Source: Candidatus Phytoplasma vitis | Lineage (GTDB): Bacteria > Bacillota_I > Bacilli_A > Acholeplasmatales > Acholeplasmataceae | DNA: 64,000 bases | Assembly: GCA_023934045.1 (NCBI GenBank) | Contig: CP097583.1 | Coordinates: 1 to 64,000 of the forward strand | Direction: 5' to 3' | Shown here: piece after piece, positions 8,704 through 18,018 of the stretch | Layout of the letters: each line of letters begins with the position of its first letter | Numbering within the stretch: the first letter of the stretch is position 1 | Position numbers and translations under genes: made by a program | The notes under the pieces: model-generated | Database searches by the model: none | Seen by the model: the letters and a program-made list of their open reading frames with translations, nothing else | Told to the model about the DNA's origin: nothing

Positions 8704-9719
8704 ATTATTATTATTTAGTAATTAATTTTTTTGTTGGCTCTGTCTCTTTGTATATCGCATTAAAAACTAAATATTTGGATTTTATCATTGATCCTTCTAG
8801 TAGATTTTATAAACGAAATTTCAAAACTTATATTAATGATTATCATACTGATCACAAAAGAAATAAATCAATTAAAAAAAATATCGATCAAATTAATAAA
8901 GAAAAAGAAAATATTGTTAAAAAATCACAAATAAATGATATTACTTCATATAAAAGTGTTTTTTATAAGTTATATAGTTTAATTATTCTATCTTTTTTAT
9001 CAGGAATTATTAATTATTTTGTTGTTGTCCATAAACTTGAGATAAAAAACATTTATTCGATTCTTTCTTTAGAATGGTTCATATTTTTAATTATAGCATT
9101 TGTGTATTTTATTTATTTTTTATGTTATTTGTGTTTAGATATATATCTTTTTTCTGGTTTATGCTCGAATTTATCCTCTATATTTTTGTCGCTTTTATGG
9201 GGAGCATTTCTTTCTTGTTTTTATATATTAGAATATAAATTTTATCAGATATCGAATTGTCCTTTATCATATAAAATTTTGAAATATTTTATCTTATTAT
9301 ATATTATCTTACCCTCTTTTTTAACTTTTATAATAATTTTTATAGTTAGTTTTTTATATAGAAATAATAAAATAAAAGTTAATAATAAATTTCATACTTT
9401 CCTCAAAACATTATTTATTATTAGTTTTTTCATTGAAACATCTTTTGTACCTCAAATATTTGGCCATAATTCTTTATTAATTTTAATCATATATTTATTA
9501 GAAGCGTTATTTGGTTTAATTTTATATAGTTTGGTTTGGGTTAATACTTTAAATCAACTGGATCTTTTTATTGAACAAAAAATTCCGAAAAAATGTGAAT
9601 GGCTTTTGGTATATTTTTTATTCGAATCTTTGCTTTGTATTTTTATGGAAATTTTAATTATAATTATGCGTATTAGAGATTATTTATTTGGAAAAAATAG
9701 TAAAAATGGATTACTTTAG
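8700..9719 (+). CDS. Hypothetical multi-pass membrane protein
   Basis: The 339-residue protein starts with a hydrophobic segment (about 3-22), then a basic, charged region (about 30-80, rich in Lys and Asn), then about six to seven further membrane segments from about 90 to 325. I recognise no family and no catalytic motif. Its ATG overlaps the stop of the 42-residue leader, so translation is probably coupled. The gene pair lies between the two direct-repeat copies, suggesting it moved or was duplicated as a module. It is not obviously a transporter of a known class; function unknown. Confidence 0.75.
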   Translation: MNYYYLVINFFVGSVSLYIALKTKYLDFIIDPSSRFYKRNFKTYINDYHTDHKRNKSIKKNIDQINKEKENIVKKSQINDITSYKSVFYKLYSLIILSFLSGIINYFVVVHKLEIKNIYSILSLEWFIFLIIAFVYFIYFLCYLCLDIYLFSGLCSNLSSIFLSLLWGAFLSCFYILEYKFYQISNCPLSYKILKYFILLYIILPSFLTFIIIFIVSFLYRNNKIKVNNKFHTFLKTLFIISFFIETSFVPQIFGHNSLLILIIYLLEALFGLILYSLVWVNTLNQLDLFIEQKIPKKCEWLLVYFLFESLLCIFMEILIIIMRIRDYLFGKNSKNGLL

Positions 9720-9897
9720 TTTCAAAGTTATAATTTTTTGGTCATCTTATTTTTTAAATCTTTTTTAAATAAAAATCTAATAAAATCCTAAAATCAAATT
9801 CAATATATTGTTTATATTTTTATTAAAAATTATAATTCTCAAAGAAGAATGAAATATTTAAATTATCTTTTTTCTTTATCAATTTAAATATCAAAAA

Positions 9898-9956
9898 GAA
9901 ACCAACAATCTACTCTCAGATAATAATGAGATTTTTATTTGTTGGTTTTCTTTTTG
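9898..9956 (+). terminator. Terminator-like hairpin in repeat copy B
   Basis: GAAACCAACAA with TTGTTGGTTTC around the same inner CTCA/TGAG stem, followed by TTTTT. It follows the membrane-protein gene by about 180 bp. Confidence 0.75.
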
Positions 9957-9989
9957 AATATTTTATTAAAAAAAATTTTTAATTTTTGC

Positions 9990-10017
9990 TTGACATATTA
10001 TTTTTTTATGTTATAGT
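9990..10017 (+). promoter_or_regulatory. Promoter in repeat copy B, no downstream gene
   Basis: TTGACA-16-TATAGT identical to copy A, but no gene follows on this strand before the convergent methyltransferase; it may transcribe only the stretch up to the hairpins at 10098 or 10332. Confidence 0.6.
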
Positions 10018-10097
10018 ATTTCACAGTGTTTCAAAAAAGTGTAAATGTTTTTTAACTTTGAATATTTTTAAAATCTCTTTTCGCTAAAATAAAAAAA

Positions 10098-10167
10098 GAC
10101 TAGTTTGTTTTAACTAGTCTTTTCGGTATTAAAAATTAATTTATTTACAATTTTTTGAAAAAGTGCG
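10098..10167 (+). repeat. Solitary copy of the 53-bp inverted-repeat end
   Basis: 10115-10167 matches the 53-bp ends of the element at 58923-59449 (shared TAGTCTTTTCGGTATTAAAAA, ATTTATTTACAA and GTGCG) with some substitutions. As at the right end there, it overlaps a hairpin GACTAGTT/AACTAGTC (10098-10119) followed by TTTT. No partner end was found nearby, so this looks like a relic of a second element or a solo end. Confidence 0.75.
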
Positions 10168-10529
10168 ATTAACCAATCTAACTATAAAATAAACAATGAT
10201 GTTCCAGATTAAAATAAATTTGTCAGTAATTTTAAATTTGTTAAAAAAATTGTTAAAAAAATTAAAATAAAGTAAAGGTAACCTTTTTAATAATCAGTTT
10301 TAAAGATTTTTTTAAAAACAAAAAAAGTATTTAAAGTTTCAAATAATGAAACTTTTTTTATTTATATTAAATTATATATATAAAATATCTACTTGATTTA
10401 GATAAAAAAATAAAGTCAAACTTAAAAAGTTAAACTTTAAAAAATAATATTTACTTTCGATTATATAGGTTATATAAGTATGAACTTAAATTAATTCCAA
10501 AGATATATTAAATGAATAATTTATATATC
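10168..10529. other. Gene-less stretch with a terminator
   Basis: No supported gene. Contains AAAGGTAACCTTTT (palindrome near 10274) and a terminator-like stem AAAGTTTC/GAAACTTT with a T run at 10332-10362. Short AT-rich direct repeats otherwise. Confidence 0.4.
10332..10362 (+). terminator. Isolated terminator hairpin
   Basis: AAAGTTTC-AAATAAT-GAAACTTT followed by TTTT; no complete gene lies just upstream on the same strand. Confidence 0.6.
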
Positions 10530-11252
10530 TTATATTTTATTCCTCAAAAGATACATTAAAATACTTCCTGCAACTCCAACATTAATACTTTCGATGTCAT
10601 TAATATCAATATGAATAAAATATTCAGATGTTTCTTGAATTGAAGAAGAAATTCCTGCCCCTTCATTACCTAATATTAAAATTTTTTTATTTTTTTGTTC
10701 AAAAAAAGACTTATCATCTAAATTTACATTTTTTTTATTTACAGAAGTGCTAAAAATAGTATAATTATCATTTTTTGCTAATTCTAAAAATTTTAATATA
10801 TTTCCTCTTTCTAAAAATAAATGAAATATTGCACCTTGACTAGATCTTATAGTTTTTTCATTATAAAAATCTACTGTTTTTTCACTACTAAAAATATGTT
10901 TAAAACCGAAGGCACAAGCACTTCTCAATAAAGTTCCTGCGTTTCCTGGGTCTTGAATATCATCCATAACTAATATTTGATCACTTTTTAAAGGTTTATT
11001 ATTTATTTTACAAAGAGCACAAACAGAATACAGAATTTTATTATTATTTAATTCTTTCATTAATTTTTCTGAAATTAAAATTCCTTCTCGATTTGGATTG
11101 ATTGTGTAAACTTCTATAACAGCTTTTTTAACCAAAGCTTCTTGAACCAAATGTTCACCAAAAACTAAAAATTCCTTGAAAAAATCACGATATTTTTTCA
11201 AAGAAAGTTTTTTTAATTTTTTAAATTTAATATTTTCTTTAGATGAAATCAT
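10530..11252 (-). CDS. SpoU/TrmH-family RNA 2'-O-methyltransferase
   Basis: SPOUT methyltransferases methylate ribose in tRNA or rRNA using SAM. An N-terminal substrate-binding domain (about 1-95, containing VFGEHLVQEAL) precedes the knotted catalytic domain with the three expected motifs: ILVMDDIQDPGNAGTLLRSA (motif 1), ILGNEGAGIS (motif 2) and INVGVAGSILMYLLR (motif 3, usually SLNVSVAxxI). The frame extends to a TTG at 11273, but I chose ATG 11252, which has AAGAGAG at a suitable distance. The rRNA or tRNA target cannot be assigned (23S methyltransferase-like or TsnR-like). Confidence 0.9.
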   Translation of the reverse strand: MISSKENIKFKKLKKLSLKKYRDFFKEFLVFGEHLVQEALVKKAVIEVYTINPNREGILISEKLMKELNNNKILYSVCALCKINNKPLKSDQILVMDDIQDPGNAGTLLRSACAFGFKHIFSSEKTVDFYNEKTIRSSQGAIFHLFLERGNILKFLELAKNDNYTIFSTSVNKKNVNLDDKSFFEQKNKKILILGNEGAGISSSIQETSEYFIHIDINDIESINVGVAGSILMYLLRNKI

Positions 11253-11291
11253 TATTTTCTCTCTTAAATTCAAAAAATATTTTTTTTAAAT

Positions 11292-12155
11292 TTAAATTTC
11301 TTTGATCGTTCTAAAACGGATAATAGATATAGTTATTAAAAAAATTAAGATAGAGAAAAAATATTTAATAACAACATTTCTTGTATTACTAGAATTTTTT
11401 TTATTATTAATATTTTTTTTATTATTTTTCTTTATTGATCTTGATAAATTCATTATAAAAGATAATAAAATAGCTGAACCATCTATAATAAATAATATTG
11501 TTGATAAAGGCCATCTATAAAGATGAGCAACATACATAAAAATAACTTCAGTTCCAGCTGTACTATAATGATTTTTGAAAATAGCACCACAAGTTATACC
11601 CAAAGTTAAACTAGTTATTATAGAAGATACAAATAATCTCAAATATATATTTTTTTGAATAAATTCAGGAAATTTTCTAAGAATAAGATTTTGCTTAATA
11701 TTATAATGATTAAATATTTTTAGTATAAAAGAAAATAAAACACTAAATATTACGGATGAAATTAAAATCTTTATAGCATTCGGCGTTTCTTTAAATGCAT
11801 TAAAAACAGCGAATAATAAAATTAAACTTCTTATAATAATAATCTTATTATTTTGGCTAAAAAAATATTTTTGTTTTTGATTTTTTTTATCAAAAAAAAA
11901 TATTTGATCTAAAAAAATTAGATTACTTTCTAATCCGCCTATAATAAATTTTTCAGGTAAAACAAAAAAATAAATTACTGATATTAATAATAACATTCCA
12001 ATAAAAATTTCCATTTGTTGTAAAAACCAAACATTATTTAATTTTAATAAATCGGATGTCAAAAAACCTAAAATCAACATAATAAATAATAAAATTATAA
12101 ATAAAAAAAATACAAATTGAGTTTTTTTATTATGTTTAGTCTTATTTTTTTCCAT
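11292..12155 (-). CDS. YitT-like membrane protein
   Basis: About 287 residues with a basic N-terminus and five to six membrane segments. The stretch around NHYSTAGTEVIFMYVAHLY matches the conserved GSSTGGxDII(A) loop of the YitT/DUF161 family, also seen in the protein at 21599, but with changed residues. The frame runs to 12260; ATG 12155 (MEKNKTKHNKK) is chosen because GAGGAAT sits nine bases upstream. It ends a few bases before the SpoU gene and probably shares its transcript. Function of the family is not established. Confidence 0.75.
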   Translation of the reverse strand: MEKNKTKHNKKTQFVFFLFIILLFIMLILGFLTSDLLKLNNVWFLQQMEIFIGMLLLISVIYFFVLPEKFIIGGLESNLIFLDQIFFFDKKNQKQKYFFSQNNKIIIIRSLILLFAVFNAFKETPNAIKILISSVIFSVLFSFILKIFNHYNIKQNLILRKFPEFIQKNIYLRLFVSSIITSLTLGITCGAIFKNHYSTAGTEVIFMYVAHLYRWPLSTILFIIDGSAILLSFIMNLSRSIKKNNKKNINNKKNSSNTRNVVIKYFFSILIFLITISIIRFRTIKEI

Positions 12156-12809
12156 ATTATTATTCCTCAACTTTCTTTTATTTATTAATTCTATACGACG
12201 AAAAAAATTATTTAATATAGATTTCGAATATACATATTTATAACATAGTAAAAAAAACATTTTATATTGATTTTTTATATATGATAATAAATTTTTTACA
12301 ATATTAAAATTGTTCGTTTCAAATTTATTAAAAAGTTTTCGTAAAAAAAGTTTTTTATAATAAAATTCTTTTTAAACAACTTATTTTTTTAAAAAATATT
12401 TAAAAAAATTAATTATTTAAAAAAAATTTTAATTTTATGATAGAATTAAACGAATATACAATTAAAAAAACTAAATTCAATTTAAGTATTTACATTTTAT
12501 ATTATATCAAAAAAAGTTCATTTAAATATTAATAATAACAATGATAAAATCTAATTTAAAAATTATATTAAATAATTTTTATATTATTTAATATAATTTA
12601 TTTAAATTTTGTTAAAATATACAATATATATAATAATTTATTATTATTAATAAAATTTTATTTTTATTTTATTATTTGTTAAATTAAAATCAAATAATCT
12701 TGATAAATTAATTAATTATGAAAATTAGTAAATATAAAGTCTAAATTTTTATTATTAATAAAATTAAATTTTATTTTAATTTGAAATTATTGAATATAAT
12801 AAACAATTT
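12156..12809. other. AT-rich divergent spacer
   Basis: Between the divergent YitT-like gene and rpsF. Only A/T tracts and short repeats (such as AATAAAATTAAATTTTATTTT) are visible; a TATAAT at 12795-12800 could be the rpsF -10 box, without a good -35. Confidence 0.4.
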
Positions 12810-12843
12810 CCTTTTCTTATTTAATGTAAATAAGAACAAAAGG
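12810..12843 (+). promoter_or_regulatory. rpsF leader hairpin, possible S6:S18 autoregulatory element
   Basis: A 14-bp helix, CCTTTT-CTTATTTA / TAAATAAG-AAC-AAAAGG, with a three-base bulge on the 3' side and ATG as the loop, lies just before the rpsF ribosome-binding site (AAGGAG). rpsF leaders in many bacteria bind S6:S18 through a bulged hairpin; I infer a similar role from position and shape only, as the CCG-type contact bases are not visible. Confidence 0.45.
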
Positions 12844-12864
12844 CCATAAGGAGTATTTTAAAAA

Positions 12865-13155
12865 ATGAGAAATTATGAAATAATGTATATTTTGAGTCCT
12901 GTTTTGAATGAAAAACAAATTGATACTGTTAATAAAAATATTAATAGTATTTTTGAAAAAGAAGGTCAAATTTTGGAATATCAAAAAGCAGAATTAAAAG
13001 AATTAGACTATCCTATTAAAAAATTTCATCAAGGTTTTTATAATAGTTTATTAGTAAAAGCTAATAATGATATGGTTAAAGAATTTAACCGATTTATGAA
13101 TATCAATACAGAAGAAATTATTCGTTATATTATATTAAAAGTAGAAAACAAATAA
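12865..13155 (+). CDS. rpsF: 30S ribosomal protein S6
   Basis: S6 pairs with S18 on the platform of the 30S subunit. The 96-residue protein has the typical start MRNYEIMYILSP and the motif ELKELDYPIKKFHQGFYN. ATAAGGAG precedes the ATG. Its stop shares one base with the ssb start (TAATG), so S6 and SSB are translationally coupled; rpsF-ssb-rpsR is a conserved bacterial operon. Confidence 0.97.
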   Translation: MRNYEIMYILSPVLNEKQIDTVNKNINSIFEKEGQILEYQKAELKELDYPIKKFHQGFYNSLLVKANNDMVKEFNRFMNINTEEIIRYIILKVENK

Positions 13156-13571
13156 TGATAAATAAAGTTATTTTAGTAGGAAGAATTACTAAAGATCCTG
13201 AATTACGTTTTATTAATGGCGATGTTCCTTTAGTGAAATTTATTTTAGCAGTAAATAGAAATTTTAATAATAAATCAGGTGAAAGAGAAGCTGATTTTAT
13301 TAATTGTACAGTTTGGAATAAACAAGCAGAAAATTTAGCTAAATATATTACCAAAGGTTCTATGTTAGGTGTTGAAGGTAGTATAAGAATTAATATTTCC
13401 GAAAATAATAATCAAAAACAATATTTTACAGAAGTAAAGTGTGATTCAATTCAATTTTTAGAACCTAAAAAAAATAATTCTAATTTTCAAAAAGAAGATA
13501 ATTATAATCAAAAAAATAATGAAAACCAAGACACTAAATTATCTGATGATGATGAGGATTTACCTTTTTAA
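13155..13571 (+). CDS. ssb: Single-stranded DNA-binding protein
   Basis: SSB coats single-stranded DNA in replication and repair. The N-terminal OB fold (1-105) starts MINKVILVGRITKDPELRF and includes DFINCTVWNKQAENLAKYI and KGSMLGVEG; then a low-complexity Asn/Gln-rich linker and an acidic tip DDDEDLPF, the partner-binding tail. The 138-residue length is normal. The ATG overlaps the rpsF stop codon. Confidence 0.97.
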   Translation: MINKVILVGRITKDPELRFINGDVPLVKFILAVNRNFNNKSGEREADFINCTVWNKQAENLAKYITKGSMLGVEGSIRINISENNNQKQYFTEVKCDSIQFLEPKKNNSNFQKEDNYNQKNNENQDTKLSDDDEDLPF

Positions 13572-13633
13572 ATTTAAATTATAAAACACATATATTAAAA
13601 AAATATATATAAAGAAGGGATATAAATAAGGAA

Positions 13634-13873
13634 ATGCAAAGAATCAAAAAATATTTTAAAAAACGTCGTAAAGTTTGTTTTTTTACTGAAAATAAATTTA
13701 CTAAAATTGATTTTAAAGATATTGAATTATTAAGTAAATTTATGACTAATAGAGGAAAAATTTTACCAAGTATAATTACAGGAACTTCAGTTAAATGGCA
13801 AAAACGTTTAGCTAAAGCTATAAAAATATCTCGTCATATGGCTATCAAAAAACAAAATGAAAAAAACATTTAA
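13634..13873 (+). CDS. rpsR: 30S ribosomal protein S18
   Basis: S18 binds 16S rRNA with S6. The 79-residue protein is highly basic and keeps the family core: DFKDIELLSKFMTNRGKILP and GTSVKWQKRLAKAIKISRHMA. It follows ssb by 62 bp with AAGAAGGGA upstream and ends the operon at a terminator. Confidence 0.96.
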   Translation: MQRIKKYFKKRRKVCFFTENKFTKIDFKDIELLSKFMTNRGKILPSIITGTSVKWQKRLAKAIKISRHMAIKKQNEKNI

Positions 13874-13905
13874 CTAAAATTATCATAGTTTAAATATAGC
13901 TATAA

Positions 13906-13955
13906 AAACAAGCTTTTATATTTTTTTAATATCAATAGCTTGTTTTCTTTTTTTA
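13906..13955 (+). terminator. Terminator of the rpsF-ssb-rpsR operon
   Basis: AAAACAAGCT pairs with AGCTTGTTTT around an AT-rich loop and is followed by CTTTTTTT. Confidence 0.75.
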
Positions 13956-14085
13956 TTTAATAGCAAATATAAAAAACAATATAAAAAAAATTAAAATTTT
14001 TCAAAATAATATTTGATTCGTTTTTTTTAAAAATTAAATCATAAAATCTAAAAATCAATATAAGAAACGAGTTTTTATAACAATT

Positions 14086-16599
14086 ATGTATAAAAAAATT
14101 CGAGAAATATTTTTTAAATATAAAAAAAATATATTAATAATTTTTTTAATTCTTTTTTTTATATGCACTATCATATATGATAGCGAAAATATTAAATCAA
14201 TTTTAGAAAAACCAAATGATACTTTTAAAGAAATAAAATCAACTTTTGTACTCTTATTTATAAGTGTTGTAGGTAAAATAATAATTCTTTTTGTTGTTAT
14301 TTGTATTTATTTCAATGTTCATCATTTAATTGAAATTAAAAGATTAAAAAATCGTTTAAATTTATGGGCTAATTTATCTTATTATGTTAATCAAGTAGGA
14401 GAAGAAGTTTTTAATGAATTACCTATCGGGATTATTTTAATAGATAATATTTTTCATAAAATTCAATGGATCAATAATTATGCTAGTAATATTTTAAAAA
14501 ATCCTGTTTTAAATACTTTTTTAAAAGATGTTAATTTTTCTATGGCAGATTTATTAAATTCTTCCCATAATAAAATTGTTTTACATATAGGAGAAGAAGA
14601 TTTTGATTGCATATATAAAAAAGAATTTAATGTATTTTATCTTTTCAATGTTACTGAAAGAGAAAAAATTCAAAAACTTTATAATCAAAAAACTCCTACT
14701 CTTATTTTTTTATCTTTTGATAATTTAGATAATTCTTTTAAAAAATTAGATCTTTCAGAACAATCTCAAATTAAAGTAGAATATTTAAGTTCTTTATCAG
14801 ATTTTTTTGAAATTTATGAAAGTTATTTAAAACAATTAACAGATGATAAATTTTTAATTTTATTAAATTATCATCAATTAGAAAAAATAATCGCTGATAA
14901 ATTTTCTATTTTAAAAACAATTCGTAATATATCTAATAAATATAAATTAAAAATTACTTTGTCTATGGGTGTTGCTTGTTATAATTTACCTTATAATCAA
15001 CTTTCTAATTATGCTCAGAATGCTTTAGAATTAGCTCAAAAAAGAGGTGGAGATCAAGTAGTTGTCAATATAGAGAATCAAAAACTTCAATATTTTGGTG
15101 CGACTACTACATCTTTAGGAACTGATTCTAAAATATCAGCTCGTATTAATTCTGAAATAATTGAAGATTTTATTTTAAAACATAAAAGTTGTTTTATTAT
15201 GGGTCATATGCATCCTGATTTAGATTCTTTAGGTTCAATGATAATTTTTTATAAAATTGCTTTAGCTATTAATAAAAATTATGAACATTATTTAATTATC
15301 GATGAACCCAAAACAGATTCTAATTTTAAATTTATTTATCAAGATTTACATAAAGAAGAAAAAAGTTTAACTAATATAATTATCACAACAGAACAAGCGA
15401 TGAAAATGATAGATGAGAATTCTCTTTTGGTTATTGTAGATACTCAAAACCTTGATATTGTTAACAGTCCTGAATTATTAAATTTAACTTCTAATGTAAT
15501 TATTTTTGATCATCATAGAGCAACCGAAGACATCATTAATAATAAATTTTCATATGTTAATTCTACAGCTTCTTCTACTGTAGAAATTTTGATAGAACTT
15601 ATTAATTTTTTTAAATATAATATTAACATTACCCCTTTTGAAGCTAGTTTAATGTATGGTGGAATGGTAATAGATACTAATTATTTTACTTCTCGTACTA
15701 ATTCAAGAACTTTAGAAGCTGCTGCGCAATTAATTTATTTAGGAGCAGATAGTTCTAAAGTTAAATTTTGGTTAAGAGAAGAATTAAATCAAATTTTAGA
15801 AATGAATGAATTAATTTCTAAAATGGAAATTTATATGGATAGATTTGCAATTGTAAAAAATAACAAAATTTGTAATGATCGTTCTTTTTTAGCTAAAATA
15901 TCTGAAAATGTTTTAAATATTCAAAAAATTGACGCTGCTTTTACAATTTCCAAATTAAAAGACAATAAAATAGGAATAAGTGCTCGTTCTTATGGTGAAA
16001 TAAATGTTCATATAATTATGGAACAAATAGGAGGTGGTGGGCATATTAATAGTGCCGCCACGCAAATTGAAAGTGATAATTTAGATGAAATTATTCTTCA
16101 ATTAAAAAATATATTATTTTTAGAATATAAAGAAAGTTTAAAAAATATGAAAATTATTTTATTAGAAGATATTAAAAATAAAGGCAAAAAAAATGATATT
16201 ATTCAGATAAATTCTGGTTATGGTAATTTTTTAATTAAAGAACAAAAAGCAATTTTAGCTGATGATAAAAATATCAAAAAAATAAAACAAGAAAAAATTT
16301 TGAAAGAAGAACAAAATAAAAAATATAAATTATTAATGCAACAAGTAAAAAAAGATATTGATGATAAAAAAATTGATATAATGGTTAAAATAGGTCCTCA
16401 AGGAAAAATGTATGGTAAAATAACTTTAAATCAAATTATAGAAGAATTTAATAAAAAATATAGTATATTAATTAACAAAAAACAAATTTCTTTAGAAAGT
16501 GAAATTAATTCACTTGGTAAATATAAAGCTAATGTTTTTTTAACTCCAGAAATTGTAGCTTCTTTTATCATAAATATTCAGGATATAGAAAAAAAATAA
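14086..16599 (+). CDS. gdpP/rplI: GdpP-type c-di-AMP phosphodiesterase fused to ribosomal protein L9
   Basis: An 837-residue fusion. Residues 1-85 hold two membrane helices; then a PAS-like region (about 105-190), a degenerate GGDEF domain ending in AQKRGGDQVVV, and the DHH-DHHA1 phosphodiesterase unit with HMHPDLDSLGS (374-381), DHHRA (475-479) and GGGGH (649-653), expected to cleave c-di-AMP. From Met 688 (ATG 16147) follow about 150 residues of L9: MKIILLEDIKNKGKK, INSGYGNFLI, and a C-terminal domain with KIGPQGKMYGKIT. In firmicutes gdpP, rplI and dnaB are separate adjacent genes; here the first two share one frame with no stop. L9 could also be made by internal initiation or released by cleavage. 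dnaB follows directly. Confidence 0.93.
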   Translation: MYKKIREIFFKYKKNILIIFLILFFICTIIYDSENIKSILEKPNDTFKEIKSTFVLLFISVVGKIIILFVVICIYFNVHHLIEIKRLKNRLNLWANLSYYVNQVGEEVFNELPIGIILIDNIFHKIQWINNYASNILKNPVLNTFLKDVNFSMADLLNSSHNKIVLHIGEEDFDCIYKKEFNVFYLFNVTEREKIQKLYNQKTPTLIFLSFDNLDNSFKKLDLSEQSQIKVEYLSSLSDFFEIYESYLKQLTDDKFLILLNYHQLEKIIADKFSILKTIRNISNKYKLKITLSMGVACYNLPYNQLSNYAQNALELAQKRGGDQVVVNIENQKLQYFGATTTSLGTDSKISARINSEIIEDFILKHKSCFIMGHMHPDLDSLGSMIIFYKIALAINKNYEHYLIIDEPKTDSNFKFIYQDLHKEEKSLTNIIITTEQAMKMIDENSLLVIVDTQNLDIVNSPELLNLTSNVIIFDHHRATEDIINNKFSYVNSTASSTVEILIELINFFKYNINITPFEASLMYGGMVIDTNYFTSRTNSRTLEAAAQLIYLGADSSKVKFWLREELNQILEMNELISKMEIYMDRFAIVKNNKICNDRSFLAKISENVLNIQKIDAAFTISKLKDNKIGISARSYGEINVHIIMEQIGGGGHINSAATQIESDNLDEIILQLKNILFLEYKESLKNMKIILLEDIKNKGKKNDIIQINSGYGNFLIKEQKAILADDKNIKKIKQEKILKEEQNKKYKLLMQQVKKDIDDKKIDIMVKIGPQGKMYGKITLNQIIEEFNKKYSILINKKQISLESEINSLGKYKANVFLTPEIVASFIINIQDIEKK

Positions 16600-16623
16600 T
16601 TACTTTTTATTAAAAGAAAAAAT

Positions 16624-17970
16624 ATGAATGATCAAAATATAAAATTACCTTTTTATTTAGATGCAGAGCAATCTATTTTAGGAATTATTTTTTTAGATCC
16701 TAAAAAAATTTTAACTACAATGGATAGATTAGACACAGAAGATTTTTTCAACATTGAACATCAATATATTTTTGAAGCTATGAAAACTTTATCTAAAGAA
16801 AATAAAGATATCGATTATTTATCTGTTTTTAGTATTCTTAAAAAACAAAAACAAACTTTGGCAGGGGGGCAAAAATATTTATTACAATTAACTGATAGTA
16901 TTCCTTCTATTTATCATTTAGATAGTTATATCGATTTTGTTCGCGATGCCGCTTTAAAAAGAGAAATAATTACTACTGCTTCGGCCATTTATAATGAAGG
17001 TATTAGTAATCATGATATTGATTTTTCTAATTATTTAAATATTACTGAAGAAAAATTTTTTCAAATTTCCAAAAAGAAAAAAACTAATAATCTTCTCCAA
17101 ATTAAAACATTATTAAAAGAAATTGAACATAAAACTATTTATAACAAAAGAGAAAATAAACTTATCGGTTTAAGTACTGGTTATAGTAATTTAGACGATG
17201 TTACTTTAGGTTTAAAACCAGAAGAACTTATTATTTTAGCTGCCAGACCTTCGATGGGGAAAAGTACTTTTATGTCTAATTTAGCTCTTAATATAGCTAA
17301 AAAAAATAATAAAGCTTCGATTGCTATCTTTAGTTTAGAAATGTCTAATGAACAATTAGGAACAAGAATATTAAGTTCTGAAAGTCAAATTTTTCATAAA
17401 AAAATTCAATTAGGAATATTAAATGAACAAGAAGTTGGTTTATTAAAAGCAAGTTCTGAAAAATTACAAAATTTAAATATTTATTTCGATGATTCTTCAA
17501 GTGCTAATGTTTTAGATATTAGAGCTCAATGTCGTAAATTAAAAAATCAAAACAAATTAGATTTTGTTATTATTGATTATTTACAATTAATCGGAAAAGT
17601 TAATAAAAATAACTTTAAATCTTTTTATAATCGTCAAGAAGAAATTGCTGATATTTCTAAAAGTTTAAAACAAATGGCTCGTGAATTGAAAATTCCTGTT
17701 TTGGCTTTATCACAATTATCGCGTGAAGTTGAGAAAAGAGAAGACAAAAGACCTATTTTATCTGATTTAAGAGATTCTGGAAGTATTGAACAAGATGCTG
17801 ATATCGTTATGTTTTTATATCGTCCTAATTATTACAATAAAGATGTAAAAAACGAATTATCAAATTTAGGTTATACAGAATTAATTATCGCTAAAAATAG
17901 ACAAGGGGCGACAGGAACTAAAAAATTTAATTTTAATTTAAATTGTCTTTCTTTTTTCGAAATAGAATAA
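16624..17970 (+). CDS. dnaB: Replicative DNA helicase DnaB
   Basis: The ring helicase that drives the fork. The N-terminal domain starts LPFYLDAEQSILG (about 8-20); the RecA-like C-terminal half has Walker A AARPSMGKST, IFSLEMS, the Walker B-like VIIDYLQLI, and the DnaB motif LSQLSREVEKRED...LRDSGSIEQDAD. The 448-residue length is normal with no intein. It lies 24 bp after the GdpP-L9 fusion. Confidence 0.96.
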   Translation: MNDQNIKLPFYLDAEQSILGIIFLDPKKILTTMDRLDTEDFFNIEHQYIFEAMKTLSKENKDIDYLSVFSILKKQKQTLAGGQKYLLQLTDSIPSIYHLDSYIDFVRDAALKREIITTASAIYNEGISNHDIDFSNYLNITEEKFFQISKKKKTNNLLQIKTLLKEIEHKTIYNKRENKLIGLSTGYSNLDDVTLGLKPEELIILAARPSMGKSTFMSNLALNIAKKNNKASIAIFSLEMSNEQLGTRILSSESQIFHKKIQLGILNEQEVGLLKASSEKLQNLNIYFDDSSSANVLDIRAQCRKLKNQNKLDFVIIDYLQLIGKVNKNNFKSFYNRQEEIADISKSLKQMARELKIPVLALSQLSREVEKREDKRPILSDLRDSGSIEQDADIVMFLYRPNYYNKDVKNELSNLGYTELIIAKNRQGATGTKKFNFNLNCLSFFEIE

Positions 17971-18018
17971 AATTCATAAATATTGATTCATTTTCGTTTA
18001 ACACAGGAGTATAATAAA

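Larger units (their letters stand above)
9809..10020 (+). repeat. Direct repeat, copy B
   Basis: Second copy of the module at 8183-8409, with the same terminator-like hairpin (left arm from 9898, right arm to 9950) and promoter (TTGACA 9990-9995, TATAGT 10012-10017). Sequence after the promoter differs completely from copy A, so the repeat boundary falls at the expected transcription start. Confidence 0.85.

Noticed and set aside
11302-11520. 72-residue plus-strand frame
   Set aside because: Antisense to the YitT-like gene, no ribosome-binding site.
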